NCBI RefSeq assembly: GCF_003332885.2 | Contig: NZ_QOWJ01000015.1 | Coordinates: 1 to 64,000, forward strand | DNA: 64,000 nt | Source: Paracnuella aquatica | GTDB lineage: Bacteria > Bacteroidota > Bacteroidia > Chitinophagales > Chitinophagaceae | Reading direction: 5' to 3' | Part shown: positions 17,191-26,865 of the stretch, piece by piece | Position numbering within the stretch: the stretch's first letter is position 1 | Layout of the letters: each line of letters begins with the position of its first letter | Position numbers and translations under genes: made by a program | The notes under the pieces: model-generated | What the model saw: the letters and a program-made list of their open reading frames with translations, nothing else | Databases searched by the model: none | Told to the model about the DNA's origin: nothing

Positions 17191-19473
17191 ATGAATATGC
17201 GTAAACTTCTGTTCCCCCTCATTTTCGCTGCGGCACTGCCTGCCGCTGCGCAGCAAGGTGGCGACGCCAAAATGAACGCTTTTGTGTCGGGCCTTATGGG
17301 CAAGATGACCCTTGATGAAAAGATCGGGCAATTAAACCTCGTTACGCCGGGCGGCGCCGTTACCGGCTCGGTGGTGAGTTCGGATGTGGATGGTAAAATT
17401 AGACGCGGTGCGGTGGGTGGCTTGTTTGGTATTTACGGTCCCGAGAAAACAAAGCAGGCACAAAAGATTGCCGTTGAAAATACTAGGCTTAAGATACCGC
17501 TCATCTTCGGGCTCGATGTGATCCACGGGCACCGCACCATTTTTCCCATTCCGTTGGGACTTTCCTGCAGTTGGGATACGGCACTTATCCGCCGCAGCGC
17601 CCAAATTGCTGCAGTGGAAGCCACGGCCGATGGCCTGCAATGGGCCTTTTCGCCCATGGTGGATATTGCCCGAGATCCGCGCTGGGGCCGCATTGCAGAA
17701 GGCAGCGGCGAAGACCATGTGCTGGGTTCGGCTATCAGCCGCGCCATGGTGTTGGGCTACCAGGGCAGCTCCCTTGCCGATCCAAAAACGGTAATGGCCT
17801 GCGTGAAACATTTTGCGCTGTATGGCGCTGCCGAAGCGGGCCGCGACTACAACACGGTGGACATGAGCCGCCGCGTAATGTACCAGTATTTTATGCCGCC
17901 TTACAAAGCGGCCATCGATGCCGGCGTGGGTTCGGTCATGAGTTCGTTCAACGTGGTGGATGGCATACCGGCAACGGGCAACCGCTGGCTGCTCACCGAC
18001 CTGCTGCGCCAGCAGTGGGGTTTTAAAGGCATGGTGGTTTCCGATTATACTTCGGTAAATGAAATGATCGACCACGGCATGGGCGATCTGCAAACCGTTT
18101 CGGCTATGTCACTGCGGGCCGGCCTGGATATGGACATGGTGGGCGAAGGTTTTTTAACCACGCTTAAAAAATCGCTACAGGAGGGTAAGGTTACACAAGC
18201 ACAGATCGATGCTGCCTGCCGCCGCATTCTGGAAGCCAAATACAAGCTGGGCCTGTTTGATGATCCTTATCGCTACATGGATGAAAGCCGCCCGGCAAAA
18301 GAAATTTTATCCGATGCGCACCGCACAGCAGCCCGCGAGGCCGCAGCCAAATCTTTTGTGTTGTTGAAAAACAGCAACGGCGTTTTGCCCTTGAAAAAAT
18401 CGGGCTCCATTGCATTGGTAGGCCCACTGGCCGATAGCCGCAGAAATATGCTGGGTACCTGGGCGGTGTCGGGCGATTTTGAAAAAGCCGTAACCGTGGT
18501 TGAAGGAATGCGCAATGTAGGGGGCAGTGGCGTTACCATCAATTATGCCCGTGGCGCGAATGTTACCGATGATACTGCTTTGGCCAAGCGCCTCAATGCA
18601 TTCAGCGAACAAGTGACGATTGATCCACGCGGAGCGCAGGCCTTGATCGATGAAGCAGTAGCTGCTGCGCAAAAGTCGGATGTAATTGTAGCAGTAGTGG
18701 GCGAATCGGCAGAGGCAACCGGAGAATCATCGAGCCGTGCCGATATTGCGCTGCCGCAAAACCAGTTGCGCCTGCTGCAGGCCTTGAAGGCAACCGGCAA
18801 ACCGCTGGTGGTGGTGCTGTTCAACGGCCGCCCCATGACGCTGAACTGGGAAGCCGAAAACGTAGATGCCATGCTGGATGTGTGGTTTGGCGGCACCGAA
18901 GGCGGCAACGCCATTGCTGATGTGTTGTTTGGCGCATACAACCCTTCCGGCAAACTCACCACTACGTTTCCGCGCAGCGTGGGGCAGATCCCCATTTACT
19001 ACAACCACCTGAGCACCGGCCGGCCATATAATGGCGGAGCGCCCAAGTTCCGGTCCAATTACCTCGATGTGTCCAACGATCCCTTGTTCCCGTTTGGCTT
19101 TGGCCTCAGCTACACCACTTTCAGCTATGGCGAGGTGCAGTTGGCTAAAAAAACGGTGCCCCCCGGCGAAAGCGTGCAGGCATCTGTAATGGTAACCAAT
19201 ACCGGCAATTGGGATGGCGAGGAAACCGTGCAGCTATACCTGCAGGATATTTACGCCACCATTGCGCAGCCCGTAAAACAACTAAAGCATTTTCAAAAGG
19301 TGCAGCTTAAAAAGGGCGAAAGCAAAACCGTAACCTTCACCATCGGCTACAACGACCTGAAGTTTTACACCAACGAACTCAAACAAATAGCTGAGCCCGG
19401 CGATTTCAATGTGTTCATTGGCGGCAACTCCAGGGATGTAAAAGCGGCGAAGTTTACGCTACTGGCTAGGTAG
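17191..19473 (+). CDS. bglX: GH3 beta-glucosidase
   Basis: A 760-residue periplasmic GH3 enzyme with a signal peptide (MRKLLFPLIFAAALPAAAQQ), a GH3 N-terminal TIM barrel with KHFALYGAAEAGRDYNT, the nucleophile region GMVVSDYTSVNEM (Asp285), a GH3 C-terminal domain (LVGPLADSRRNMLGTWAVSG; PLVVVLFNGRPM) and a fibronectin-III-like end (LYLQDIYATIAQPVKQLKHFQKV). Length and order match BglX. It should release glucose from short beta-glucosides and so complete the work of the glucanase upstream. The ATG at 17197 is an equally possible start. Confidence 0.93.
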   Translation: MNMRKLLFPLIFAAALPAAAQQGGDAKMNAFVSGLMGKMTLDEKIGQLNLVTPGGAVTGSVVSSDVDGKIRRGAVGGLFGIYGPEKTKQAQKIAVENTRLKIPLIFGLDVIHGHRTIFPIPLGLSCSWDTALIRRSAQIAAVEATADGLQWAFSPMVDIARDPRWGRIAEGSGEDHVLGSAISRAMVLGYQGSSLADPKTVMACVKHFALYGAAEAGRDYNTVDMSRRVMYQYFMPPYKAAIDAGVGSVMSSFNVVDGIPATGNRWLLTDLLRQQWGFKGMVVSDYTSVNEMIDHGMGDLQTVSAMSLRAGLDMDMVGEGFLTTLKKSLQEGKVTQAQIDAACRRILEAKYKLGLFDDPYRYMDESRPAKEILSDAHRTAAREAAAKSFVLLKNSNGVLPLKKSGSIALVGPLADSRRNMLGTWAVSGDFEKAVTVVEGMRNVGGSGVTINYARGANVTDDTALAKRLNAFSEQVTIDPRGAQALIDEAVAAAQKSDVIVAVVGESAEATGESSSRADIALPQNQLRLLQALKATGKPLVVVLFNGRPMTLNWEAENVDAMLDVWFGGTEGGNAIADVLFGAYNPSGKLTTTFPRSVGQIPIYYNHLSTGRPYNGGAPKFRSNYLDVSNDPLFPFGFGLSYTTFSYGEVQLAKKTVPPGESVQASVMVTNTGNWDGEETVQLYLQDIYATIAQPVKQLKHFQKVQLKKGESKTVTFTIGYNDLKFYTNELKQIAEPGDFNVFIGGNSRDVKAAKFTLLAR

Positions 19474-19530
19474 ATGATGGATGATTGATGGTGGATGATA
19501 GTGGGTAGTTGGTAATTGATAGATGGAGCG
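19474..19530. repeat. Degenerate GATGGATGATT-type tandem words
   Basis: Directly after the bglX stop codon the sequence reads GATGATGGATGATTGATGGT, GGATGATAGTGGGTAGTTGG, TAATTGATAGATGG: a degenerate tandem array of short words. Between 19531 and 19747 I see no gene. Confidence 0.6.
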
Positions 19531-19747
19531 CAAGAAAGAAATGAAATTTTGAATCGATACTTCATTGCCGAACAATGATTTGCTGCACTTCATCACAGTA
19601 GCATCACAGTTTCATCAAGGCACTATCCCGAAATGGGGCTGTCATTTGATTTCGGGCCTGCTTTTTTGTTACTTTTTTGCAGGAGCAAAAAAGTAAAAGC
19701 ATCTACAGGGTTTATGGAAAAGCAGATGGTTCTTAAAAAAACAATAG

Positions 19748-19775
19748 AAGGGGCGCAAACACTTGCGCCCCTTTT
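19748..19775 (+). terminator. Terminator upstream of the esterase gene
   Basis: AAGGGGCGCAA and TTGCGCCCCTT make an 11-bp stem with an ACAC loop and a TT(C) tail. It lies 45 bp before the esterase start, which also argues against an earlier start at 19763 inside the stem. Confidence 0.8.
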
Positions 19776-19819
19776 CATTAATCTGCATGTCGTATTTTGC
19801 TCCTTCACAAAGCATTGCC

Positions 19820-20602
19820 ATGAAAAAATATGTATCACTGCTCCTCCTCATAGCAGCTGCCATAAACCTTGCTGCACAAGACCTTTCTTTATTTGAAAAA
19901 CGCTGCCTGGTGCAAGGCACCGACACGTTGCCGTACCGCCTGCTCTTGCCCAAAAATTTTGATGCAACGAAAGAATATCCATTGCTGCTAGTGCTACACG
20001 GCGCCGGCGAACGGGGGAACGACAACGAAGCCCATCTGGTGCATGGCGCTAAATTATTTGTGCAGGATTCGGTTCGCGACCGCTACCCGGCCATCGTGGT
20101 GTTTCCGCAGTGTCCTAAAATGGGCTACTGGGCGCCGGTACAGTTTGGGCAGGATGCTGCCGGCAAACGCACCTTTAGTTACCCGCCCGATGCGCCAGCC
20201 ACCCGGCCCATGCAATTGGTGATGCAGTTGCTCGATTCGTTAGACCAACAGTTTAAACTGGATGACGACCGTATGTATGTAGGCGGCCTTTCTATGGGCG
20301 GCATGGGCACCTTCGACCTGGTGGCCCGCAAGCCCAAAACCTTTGCCGCGGCTTTTCCCATTTGCGGCGGCGGTGCGCCGGAACATGCCAAGGCATTGCG
20401 TCGCACCAAATGGTGGGTGTTTCATGGCGATGCAGATGATGTAGTACCCTGGCAACTTTCCGAAACCATGGTAGCTGCCATCAAAAAGCAGCGGCGTGCC
20501 TCGGTGAAGTTTACCGTGTATCCCGGCGTAAACCACAATAGCTGGGACAAGGCGTTTGCAGAGCCGCAACTGCTGCCCTGGCTTTTTGCGCAGGAAAATT
20601 AG
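19820..20602 (+). CDS. Secreted alpha/beta-hydrolase (carboxylesterase, CE1-like)
   Basis: A 260-residue enzyme with signal peptide MKKYVSLLLLIAAAINLAAQ and an alpha/beta-hydrolase fold: LLLVLHGAGERGNDN (oxyanion region), nucleophile elbow GGLSMGGMG (Ser158), acid HGDADDVVPW and base GVNHNSWD. This is the pattern of Bacteroidetes esterases annotated as phospholipase/carboxylesterase or CE1-type, which often deacylate plant polysaccharides. Its place after the GH3 gene fits a role in glycan debranching, though a terminator separates them. Substrate not determinable. Confidence 0.85.
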   Translation: MKKYVSLLLLIAAAINLAAQDLSLFEKRCLVQGTDTLPYRLLLPKNFDATKEYPLLLVLHGAGERGNDNEAHLVHGAKLFVQDSVRDRYPAIVVFPQCPKMGYWAPVQFGQDAAGKRTFSYPPDAPATRPMQLVMQLLDSLDQQFKLDDDRMYVGGLSMGGMGTFDLVARKPKTFAAAFPICGGGAPEHAKALRRTKWWVFHGDADDVVPWQLSETMVAAIKKQRRASVKFTVYPGVNHNSWDKAFAEPQLLPWLFAQEN

Positions 20603-20683
20603 CGGCGCCGTATGCTTGCAATTCTGTCCAACAGGCCATAGGCCCGCTGGTCATTCTGTTCGGGGTAAATGAGCGGGCCCGCC

Positions 20684-20691
20684 TATTTTTG
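20684..20691 (+). promoter_or_regulatory. -7 box before the outer-membrane protein gene
   Basis: TATTTTTG matches TAnnTTTG and lies 20 bp before the ATG at 20712. It falls inside the GTG-initiated reading frame that begins at 20691, supporting the later start. Confidence 0.5.
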
Positions 20692-20711
20692 TGGTGCAAT
20701 CAAACCTGCTT

Positions 20712-21338
20712 ATGATGTACCTCAAAAAACTAGCGGCCCTGTTGCTGGCCTTTTCCACTACCCAGGCTTTTGCGCAGGAAGGCGGCGCACAAGTTGAAAA
20801 CGTTACCCGTTTTACATTTATTTCGCCCGGCTTTGGCCACGAGCAGCGGGTGGGCAAAAACACAACGCTGGTAGCCCACGCTTATTTAAGCCCGTACGCT
20901 TCTATTTTTTATTCCAATGCTTTTGGCGAAGAATCTTTCAATGCGGAGTTTAGGCTGGAAACGGCCGTCTCCTTGCAGTACCGATATTATTACAACTTTG
21001 CACGCCGCCAGGAAAAAGGGCAGCGCACTGCCAAAAACAGCATGAACTATATTGCTCCGAAGTACACCGCACTGTTTACCAACAGGCGCATGTCGAGTGC
21101 TTATTTACCGGAGGAAAATTCGCGGGCCGTAAATACCCTTGGCGTGGTGTGGGGCCTGCAGCGCAACCTGCCGGGCAGGCTCAGTCTCGATTTCAATGCA
21201 GGCCTGGGCTACCAGTTTGCCAAAGGACATACCTACAATGATATGGGCATGAAGGTGGAAAAAAGCTACGGCGATGTAGCCATCATGAGCGGTATTACGC
21301 TAGGCATTTGGCTGGGCAAAAAAGAGGCGGAGCAGTAA
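20712..21338 (+). CDS. Putative outer-membrane beta-barrel protein
   Basis: A 208-residue exported protein with signal MMYLKKLAALLLAFSTTQAFAQ. The mature part alternates polar and aromatic residues in strand-like runs (LETAVSLQYRYYYNFARRQ; NTLGVVWGLQRNLPGRLSLDFNAGLGYQF; IMSGITLGIWLG), as in small beta-barrels of the DUF3575 type. No function is visible. It stands alone between two promoters and is convergent with the DUF4834 gene 4 bp away. Confidence 0.7.
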   Translation: MMYLKKLAALLLAFSTTQAFAQEGGAQVENVTRFTFISPGFGHEQRVGKNTTLVAHAYLSPYASIFYSNAFGEESFNAEFRLETAVSLQYRYYYNFARRQEKGQRTAKNSMNYIAPKYTALFTNRRMSSAYLPEENSRAVNTLGVVWGLQRNLPGRLSLDFNAGLGYQFAKGHTYNDMGMKVEKSYGDVAIMSGITLGIWLGKKEAEQ

Positions 21339-21342
21339 ACGC

Positions 21343-21609
21343 CTATTTTACTTCTTCAAATTCGATGTAGTCTTCATCATCGCCACGGGCGGTGGAATGA
21401 ACCGAAGCTTTTTGCTGGTTGTATTGACGGCCGGGATCGGCAGCACCCTGGTGTGCGGCCATTTGCTCCTGCATGTGGCGGAAGCTTTTTTTTACCTGCC
21501 GGGTGGTGCGTACAATGGGAACAATCAATCCAAACACCAACCGGTACAGCATGTACGCCAGAAAAATGTAAAGAAGTAGTGAAAGTATCATTGCCGCAAA
21601 GGTAAACAA
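21343..21609 (-). CDS. DUF4834-family small membrane protein
   Basis: An 88-residue protein with one N-terminal membrane helix (ILSLLLYIFLAYMLYRLVFGLIVPIV) followed by a cytosolic tail with VKKSFRHMQEQM and an acidic end DDEDYIEFEEVK, the layout of DUF4834. The family is conserved in Bacteroidetes next to the rimP-nusA-infB operon, as here, where it is divergently placed. Function unknown. It ends 4 bp from the convergent outer-membrane protein gene. Confidence 0.8.
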   Translation of the reverse strand: MFTFAAMILSLLLYIFLAYMLYRLVFGLIVPIVRTTRQVKKSFRHMQEQMAAHQGAADPGRQYNQQKASVHSTARGDDEDYIEFEEVK

Positions 21610-21629
21610 CAGGCGCCAAGCAGATATAA

Positions 21630-21662
21630 TTTGGAAAGTATTTAAGGTTTACCTTAACTTTG
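21630..21662 (+). promoter_or_regulatory. Promoter of the rimP-nusA-infB operon
   Basis: A -33 element TTTGG (21630-21634) and -7 element TAACTTTG (21655-21662) are separated by 20 bp, a textbook Bacteroidetes primary-sigma promoter. It drives rightward transcription toward rimP with a leader of roughly 50 nt. Confidence 0.8.
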
Positions 21663-21679
21663 CCGCAGGAAAAGAAACA

Positions 21680-21715
21680 AAGAAGGGAACGAAGACCGTT
21701 CCCTTCTTCATTTTT
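21680..21715 (+). promoter_or_regulatory. Terminator-like hairpin in the rimP leader
   Basis: AAGAAGGGAACG (21680-21691) and CGTTCCCTTCTT (21697-21708) form a perfect 12-bp stem with a 5-nt loop, followed by CATTTTTAC and the rimP ATG at 21719. It lies between promoter and gene, so it would act as an attenuator or as a translation-control hairpin rather than an end-of-gene terminator. Confidence 0.7.
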
Positions 21716-21718
21716 ACT

Positions 21719-22189
21719 ATGCAAACAGAATCAGCAATAGAGGCAATTGTTCAAAAGCTGGAACCGTTGCTGGCAGCGCATCCCACGCATTTTTTAGTAG
21801 ATATCCGCATCAAGCCCACCAACAACATCAAAGTGTTTGTTGATGCCGACGAAGGCATGCCCCTGTCTAACCTGGTGCAGTACAACCGTGCCCTGTACAA
21901 AGTGTTGGAAGAAAGCGGCATGTATCCCGATGGCAATTTTTCGCTGGAGGTATCATCGCCGGGGCTGGATGAACCGCTGAAGCTGCAGCGTCAGTATAAA
22001 AAGAATGTGGGCCGCTATCTTGAGGTACAACTGCTCGATGGCAGCGTGAAAGAAGGAAAACTGTTGGAAACAACTGAAGATGGCATACTGCTGGAGATAG
22101 AAACCGGCAAGGGCCGCAAAAAAGAAGTGACCCAGGTAACCATTTTATTTACCGATATAAAAATCACAAAAGTTCAAGTAAAATTCTAA
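21719..22189 (+). CDS. rimP: Ribosome maturation factor RimP
   Basis: A 156-residue RimP needed for 30S subunit maturation. It has the alpha/beta N-terminal domain with IKPTNNIKVFVDADEGMPLSNLVQYNRAL, the SLEVSSPGLDEPL signature (family consensus VSSPGxxRPL) and the C-terminal SH3-like domain with FTDIKITKVQVKF. Position directly before nusA and infB is the conserved order in bacteria. The start follows the leader hairpin by 3-10 nt, making translation or read-through control plausible. Confidence 0.95.
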   Translation: MQTESAIEAIVQKLEPLLAAHPTHFLVDIRIKPTNNIKVFVDADEGMPLSNLVQYNRALYKVLEESGMYPDGNFSLEVSSPGLDEPLKLQRQYKKNVGRYLEVQLLDGSVKEGKLLETTEDGILLEIETGKGRKKEVTQVTILFTDIKITKVQVKF

Positions 22190-22254
22190 GGAGCCGTTAG
22201 CTGTTAGCTTTTAGCCATTAGGGAAAAGCCAACAGCCGGCAGCTAACCGCTAAA
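22190..22254. repeat. GTTAGC-word inverted repeat between rimP and nusA
   Basis: GCCGTTAGCTGTTAGCTTTT and AGCC on the left (22192-22215) face GGCAGCTAACCGCTAAAA on the right (22237-22254). The arms are themselves degenerate tandem words and fold into a hairpin inside the operon. Confidence 0.65.
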
Positions 22255-22265
22255 ATTCTCATCAT

Positions 22266-23513
22266 ATGGCAAGTATCAACATGATCGAGGCGTTCCAGGA
22301 TTTTAAGGATGCCGAAAACATAGACCGCCCCACGCTGATGCGTGTAGTGGAAGACGTGTTTAAAACCCTGCTGCGCAAAAAATACGGCGACGACGCAAAT
22401 TTCGACGTTATCGTAAACGCCGAAAAGGGTGACCTGGAGATCGTTCGCCGCCGTATGATTGTACCCGATGGCGAGGTGCTGGATGCCAATGCCGAAGTGG
22501 GCTACAGCGACGCCGTTAAAATTGAACCTGACTTTGAAGTGGGCGAAGAGCTGTACGAGGGCATCGACCTGTACGACTTTGGCCGCCGCGCTATCCTGGC
22601 TGCCCGCCAAACGCTGGCCAGCCGCATTTCGGACCTGAAGAAAAACGTACTGGCTAAAAAATACAACGACCGCATTGGCGAGATCACTTCGGCCGAAGTA
22701 TACCAGGTTTGGAAAAAGGAAATTTTGTTGCTCGATGAAGAAGGCAACGAACTGATCCTGCCCAAGAGCGAACAAATTCCGCAGGACTACTTTAAAAAAG
22801 GCGAATCGATCCGTGCCGTGGTGAAAAAAGTAGACCTGAAAAATAATAACCCCGTGATTATTCTTTCCCGCACTGCGCCTGAGTTTCTGGCAAAATTGTT
22901 GGAAATAGAAGTTCCGGAAATTTTCGACGGACTCATTACCATCAAAAAGATCGTTCGCGATCCGGGCGAAAGGGCAAAAGTGGCCGTAGAAAGCTACGAC
23001 GACCGCATCGATCCGGTAGGTGCCTGCGTGGGTATGAAAGGCAGCCGTATTCACGGCATTGTTCGGGAGTTGAAAAACGAGAACATCGACGTGATCAACT
23101 ACACCAGCAACACGCAACTGCTGATCCAGCGTTCGCTTACACCGGCCAAGATCACCAGCATGGAACTGGACAACGAAGGCAAGCATGCTTCGGTTTACCT
23201 GAAACCCGACCAGGTGTCGCTGGCCATTGGACGCCGCGGGGTAAACATCAAGCTGGCCTGCGAGCTCACCGGTTACGACATCGACGTGTACCGCGACAAT
23301 GAAGGTGAAGTGGAAGACTTCGACATCGATCTGCAGGAGTTCAGCGATGAGCTGGAAGGCTGGGTGATTGATGAACTAAAGCGTGTGGGTTGCGATACTG
23401 CCCGCAGCGTGCTGGACCTGAGTGTGGAAGAACTGGAGCGCCGCACCGACCTCGAAAAAGAAACCATCGAGGAAGTGCGCCGGGTGCTAGAATCGGAATT
23501 TGAGAAGGAGTAG
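22266..23513 (+). CDS. nusA: Transcription termination/antitermination factor NusA
   Basis: A 415-residue NusA: N-terminal RNA polymerase-binding domain (DAENIDRPTLMRVVEDVFKTLLRKKYG), S1 domain around residues 135-200, then KH1 and KH2 with RNA-binding loops GACVGMKGSRI and SLAIGRRGVNIKLA, and a short C-terminal helical domain with a VGCDTARSVLDLSVEELERRT helix-hairpin-helix. Length is normal for Bacteroidetes. It lies between rimP and infB and is presumably expressed from the promoter at 21630. Confidence 0.97.
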   Translation: MASINMIEAFQDFKDAENIDRPTLMRVVEDVFKTLLRKKYGDDANFDVIVNAEKGDLEIVRRRMIVPDGEVLDANAEVGYSDAVKIEPDFEVGEELYEGIDLYDFGRRAILAARQTLASRISDLKKNVLAKKYNDRIGEITSAEVYQVWKKEILLLDEEGNELILPKSEQIPQDYFKKGESIRAVVKKVDLKNNNPVIILSRTAPEFLAKLLEIEVPEIFDGLITIKKIVRDPGERAKVAVESYDDRIDPVGACVGMKGSRIHGIVRELKNENIDVINYTSNTQLLIQRSLTPAKITSMELDNEGKHASVYLKPDQVSLAIGRRGVNIKLACELTGYDIDVYRDNEGEVEDFDIDLQEFSDELEGWVIDELKRVGCDTARSVLDLSVEELERRTDLEKETIEEVRRVLESEFEKE

Positions 23514-23645
23514 CAAGAAAGTTAACCGGATGTTTGCAACCGCAGCAGCGAAACAAAACGTTCAGTTGACTATACATCTATACATTTGCACAACGTTAAC
23601 ATTATAACCCCGCCTTCCAGTAGGGAAGGAAAGGGGGAGGCAATT

Positions 23646-26600
23646 ATGGCAGAAACAACAACACCAAGGTTAATGGCCGCGGCCAAAGAGTTCAACATCG
23701 GTAAAGACACCCTTGTGGACTTTTTGGTAGACAAAGGATTTAACAAAGACGATCTGAAGCCGACTTCAAAGCTTACGGAAGATATGTACCGTGCTTTGCA
23801 GAATGCGTTTCAGGGCGACAAGGTTGCTAAATTAAAAAGCGAACAGATTGACCTGCCTAAAGGCGCTACAGGCGAAGCAAAGCGCAAAAAAGAAGAAGAG
23901 GAACTGCATTTCCGCAAGGAAAAAGAAGCGCCTAAAGTAGTAGCTAAAAAAGAAGAAGCGCCTGCAGCACCTGCACCGGCCCCTGCCGCCGAACCCCCGG
24001 CGCCGGCGCCTCAGCCTGCACCTGCGCCCCAGCCCGAGCCGGAGCGTATTGAAGTGCCCGAAGTGGCCCCCGAGCCGCCGGCACCGCAGCCCGAGCCTCC
24101 GGTGGAAGAACCCCCGGTTCAGCCCGTGGCCGAACCCGAAGTAGCCAAAACGCCCACATTCGGGCCTAAGATTCTCGATAAGATTGACCTGTCGGCAATT
24201 GATTCCTCTACCCGTCCGAAAAAGACGATTGAGAAAAAACAAGCCGCCCCGGCTCCTGTCGAAGCACCACAGGTACAGGCACCTGCACCAGAAGTGGAGG
24301 CCGAGCCTGTAGTGGCCGCAGCACCCCAACAACCCGAGCCGCAGCCCGAGGTGCCCGCAGCGCCAGCCGAAACGCCGGTTGTGGAAACCATTGAGGCACC
24401 GGTAGTGGAAGCACAAGCCGAAACACCTACCCCTGTTGACGAAAACGAAGCACCCCCGGTGATTGAAAACATACAGGCCGAAAGGCTGACCGGACCCAAA
24501 ATTTTGGGTAAGATCCAACTGCCGGTGGAAAACGATACCCGTCCTCGCCCAGCTGATGAAAAGCGCAAACGCAAACGCATTCCTATCGAAAAGCGGGATA
24601 CAACTGCCCCCCAGCGCGGCGGTGCCCAGCAAGGTGGCGCACAGCAGGGACAAGGCGGTGGCTCACGCCCAACGCCACAACCCGGACAGGGCGGCGGCGG
24701 ACGCTTTACGCCCAATCTGGCTAAAAACCGCCAGCAAGGCGGTGGTGGCCGTTTTCAGCCCCGCGAGGACAAGCAGATCGACGAAAAAGAAATTCAACGG
24801 AAAATACAGGAAACGCAGGCCAAGCTTTCGGGCGGGTCGGGTCGTGGTGGCCGCAACGTAAAAGCCAAACTGCGCCGCGAACGCCGCCAGGAAATGGCCG
24901 ATGCCCAACACGAAGGCGACAACAAACTGCAGGTTACCGAATTTATCTCGGTAAGCGAGCTGGCCAACCTGATGGATGTTTCCTTTGCCGAAGTAATCTC
25001 GAAGTGTATGGGACTGGGCATCATGGTGTCCATCAACCAGCGCCTCGACGCCGAAGTAATCGAACTCGTTTCTTCCGAATTTGGCTACGATGTTGAATTC
25101 ATCGACATGGAAAAGCAATTGGAAATGGACGAGGAAGAAGAAGCCGACAGTGAAGAAGATAAGCAGCCCCGTTCGCCCATTGTTACCATCATGGGTCACG
25201 TCGATCACGGTAAAACATCGCTCCTTGACTATATCCGCAGCGCCACGGTAGTAGCTGGTGAGGCGGGTGGCATTACCCAGCACATTGGTGCCTACCAGGT
25301 AAACCTGCCCAACGGTAAGGACATTACTTTCCTAGATACTCCTGGTCACGAAGCCTTTACGGCCATGCGTGCCCGTGGTGCCAAGCTTACCGATATTGCG
25401 GTAATTGTAGTAGCGGCCGACGATGCGGTGATGCCTCAGACACGGGAAGCCATCAGCCACGCACAGGCGGCAGGCGTACCGATGATTTTTGCTGTAAACA
25501 AAATAGATAAGGACGGCGCCAACCCGCAAAAAATCTACGAACAACTGGCCGGTATGAACCTGCTGGTGGAAGAGTGGGGTGGTAAATTCCAAAGCCAGGA
25601 GTTGTCGGCCAAAAAGGGCCTGAACATCGACCTGCTGCTGGAAAAGATCCTGCTGGAAGCCGAACTACTGGACCTGAAAGCAAACGCCGACCGCGAAGCA
25701 AGCGGTGTAATTGTAGAAGCAACGCTGGACAAAGGCCGTGGTTATGTTGCCACCATCCTGGTGCAGAACGGAACGCTCAAAAACGGCGACATCGTGGTGT
25801 CGGGTCAGCATTTTGGCCGCGTAAAAGCAATGTTCAACGAACGCAACAAGCGTGTGGACAAAGCCGGTCCGTCTACGCCGGTACTGATCCTGGGCCTGAA
25901 CGGTGCGCCGCAGGCTGGTGAAAAGTTCCGCGTGTACCAGGACGAAAGTGAAGCAAAAGAAGTGGCCAACAAACGTGCCCAGATCCTGCGCGAACAGGGC
26001 ATGCGTGCCAAGAAGCATATTACGCTGGATGAGATCGGACGTCGTTTGGCACTGGGCAACTTTAAAGAACTGAAAGTGATCATCAAAGGTGACGTGGACG
26101 GTTCGGTAGAAGCCCTGTCGGATTCGCTGCAAAAGCTTTCTACAGAAGAAATTGTTGTAAGCGTGATCCACAAAGGCGTGGGCCAGATCAACGAAAGCGA
26201 CGTGGTGCTTGCTGAAGCATCCGACGCGGTGATCATCGGCTTTAACGTACGCCCTTCGATGCAGGCCAACCGCCTGGCCGAAGGTGCCGGTATCCAGATC
26301 AAAACCTACTCCATCATCTACCAGGTGATCGACGAGATCAAGAGCGCCATGGAAGGTATGTTGGAGCCGAAGGTTCAGGAAAAGATCGTGGCCAACGTGG
26401 AGGTACGCGAAGTGTACCGCTTCGACAAGGTTACGGTTGCCGGTTGCTACGTGCTGGATGGCAAAATTGCCCGCAACAACAAGATCCGCGTGATCCGCGA
26501 CGGTATTGTGGAGTTCCCGAAAGGCGAAAACTCGCAGGCCGAACTGGGTTCGCTGAAACGCTACAAGGACGACGTAAAAGATGTTCCTTCGGGCATGGAA

Positions 26601-26690
26601 TGCGGTTTGACCGTGAAAAACTTTGCCGATCTGAAAGTGGGCGACATTGTAGAAGCCTACGAGATCGAAGAAGTAAAACGAACGCTGTAA
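23646..26690 (+). CDS. infB: Translation initiation factor IF-2
   Basis: A 1,014-residue IF-2 that brings initiator tRNA to the ribosome. It has an N-terminal IF2_N domain ([22 protein letters not shown]), a very long Pro/Ala/Glu- then Gly/Arg/Gln-rich linker (residues about 100-420), a second IF2_N region, the GTPase with GHVDHGKT (about residue 517), DTPGHEAF and NKID, and the C-terminal IF-2 domains. I use the ATG at 23646, preceded by a purine-rich AAGGGGGAGG that would pair with 16S rRNA (a Shine-Dalgarno is uncommon in this phylum); the 60 nt of open frame before it gives an atypical N-terminus. Confidence 0.97.
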   Translation: MAETTTPRLMAAAKEFNIGKDTLVDFLVDKGFNKDDLKPTSKLTEDMYRALQNAFQGDKVAKLKSEQIDLPKGATGEAKRKKEEEELHFRKEKEAPKVVAKKEEAPAAPAPAPAAEPPAPAPQPAPAPQPEPERIEVPEVAPEPPAPQPEPPVEEPPVQPVAEPEVAKTPTFGPKILDKIDLSAIDSSTRPKKTIEKKQAAPAPVEAPQVQAPAPEVEAEPVVAAAPQQPEPQPEVPAAPAETPVVETIEAPVVEAQAETPTPVDENEAPPVIENIQAERLTGPKILGKIQLPVENDTRPRPADEKRKRKRIPIEKRDTTAPQRGGAQQGGAQQGQGGGSRPTPQPGQGGGGRFTPNLAKNRQQGGGGRFQPREDKQIDEKEIQRKIQETQAKLSGGSGRGGRNVKAKLRRERRQEMADAQHEGDNKLQVTEFISVSELANLMDVSFAEVISKCMGLGIMVSINQRLDAEVIELVSSEFGYDVEFIDMEKQLEMDEEEEADSEEDKQPRSPIVTIMGHVDHGKTSLLDYIRSATVVAGEAGGITQHIGAYQVNLPNGKDITFLDTPGHEAFTAMRARGAKLTDIAVIVVAADDAVMPQTREAISHAQAAGVPMIFAVNKIDKDGANPQKIYEQLAGMNLLVEEWGGKFQSQELSAKKGLNIDLLLEKILLEAELLDLKANADREASGVIVEATLDKGRGYVATILVQNGTLKNGDIVVSGQHFGRVKAMFNERNKRVDKAGPSTPVLILGLNGAPQAGEKFRVYQDESEAKEVANKRAQILREQGMRAKKHITLDEIGRRLALGNFKELKVIIKGDVDGSVEALSDSLQKLSTEEIVVSVIHKGVGQINESDVVLAEASDAVIIGFNVRPSMQANRLAEGAGIQIKTYSIIYQVIDEIKSAMEGMLEPKVQEKIVANVEVREVYRFDKVTVAGCYVLDGKIARNNKIRVIRDGIVEFPKGENSQAELGSLKRYKDDVKDVPSGMECGLTVKNFADLKVGDIVEAYEIEEVKRTL

Positions 26691-26727
26691 CCAATGGCAT
26701 TTTGACAAAAATGCCGCACCGAAATAC

Positions 26728-26760
26728 AAAGCCTGCAACAGTACTGTTGCAGGCTTTTTT
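26728..26760 (+). terminator. Terminator of the rimP-nusA-infB operon
   Basis: AAGCCTGCAACAG and CTGTTGCAGGCTT form a 13-bp stem with a 2-nt centre and a run of six T. A second weaker stem GGCATTTT/AAAATGCC lies just before it at 26696-26715. Confidence 0.9.
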
Positions 26761-26865
26761 GTTGAGTAACAATTGAAAGGATGATTGTCGTTGTAACTTG
26801 ATTTGAATGTTAAGCAAAGGGTTGATGAAAAGGATACGGTCGTATTTTTAAAACAATTCAATTAC

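Noticed and set aside
22218-23186. A 322-codon open frame opposite nusA
   Set aside because: Antisense shadow of nusA, no recognisable domain.
25665-26861. A 398-codon open frame opposite infB
   Set aside because: Shadow of infB on the other strand, His/Phe-rich translation without family pattern.
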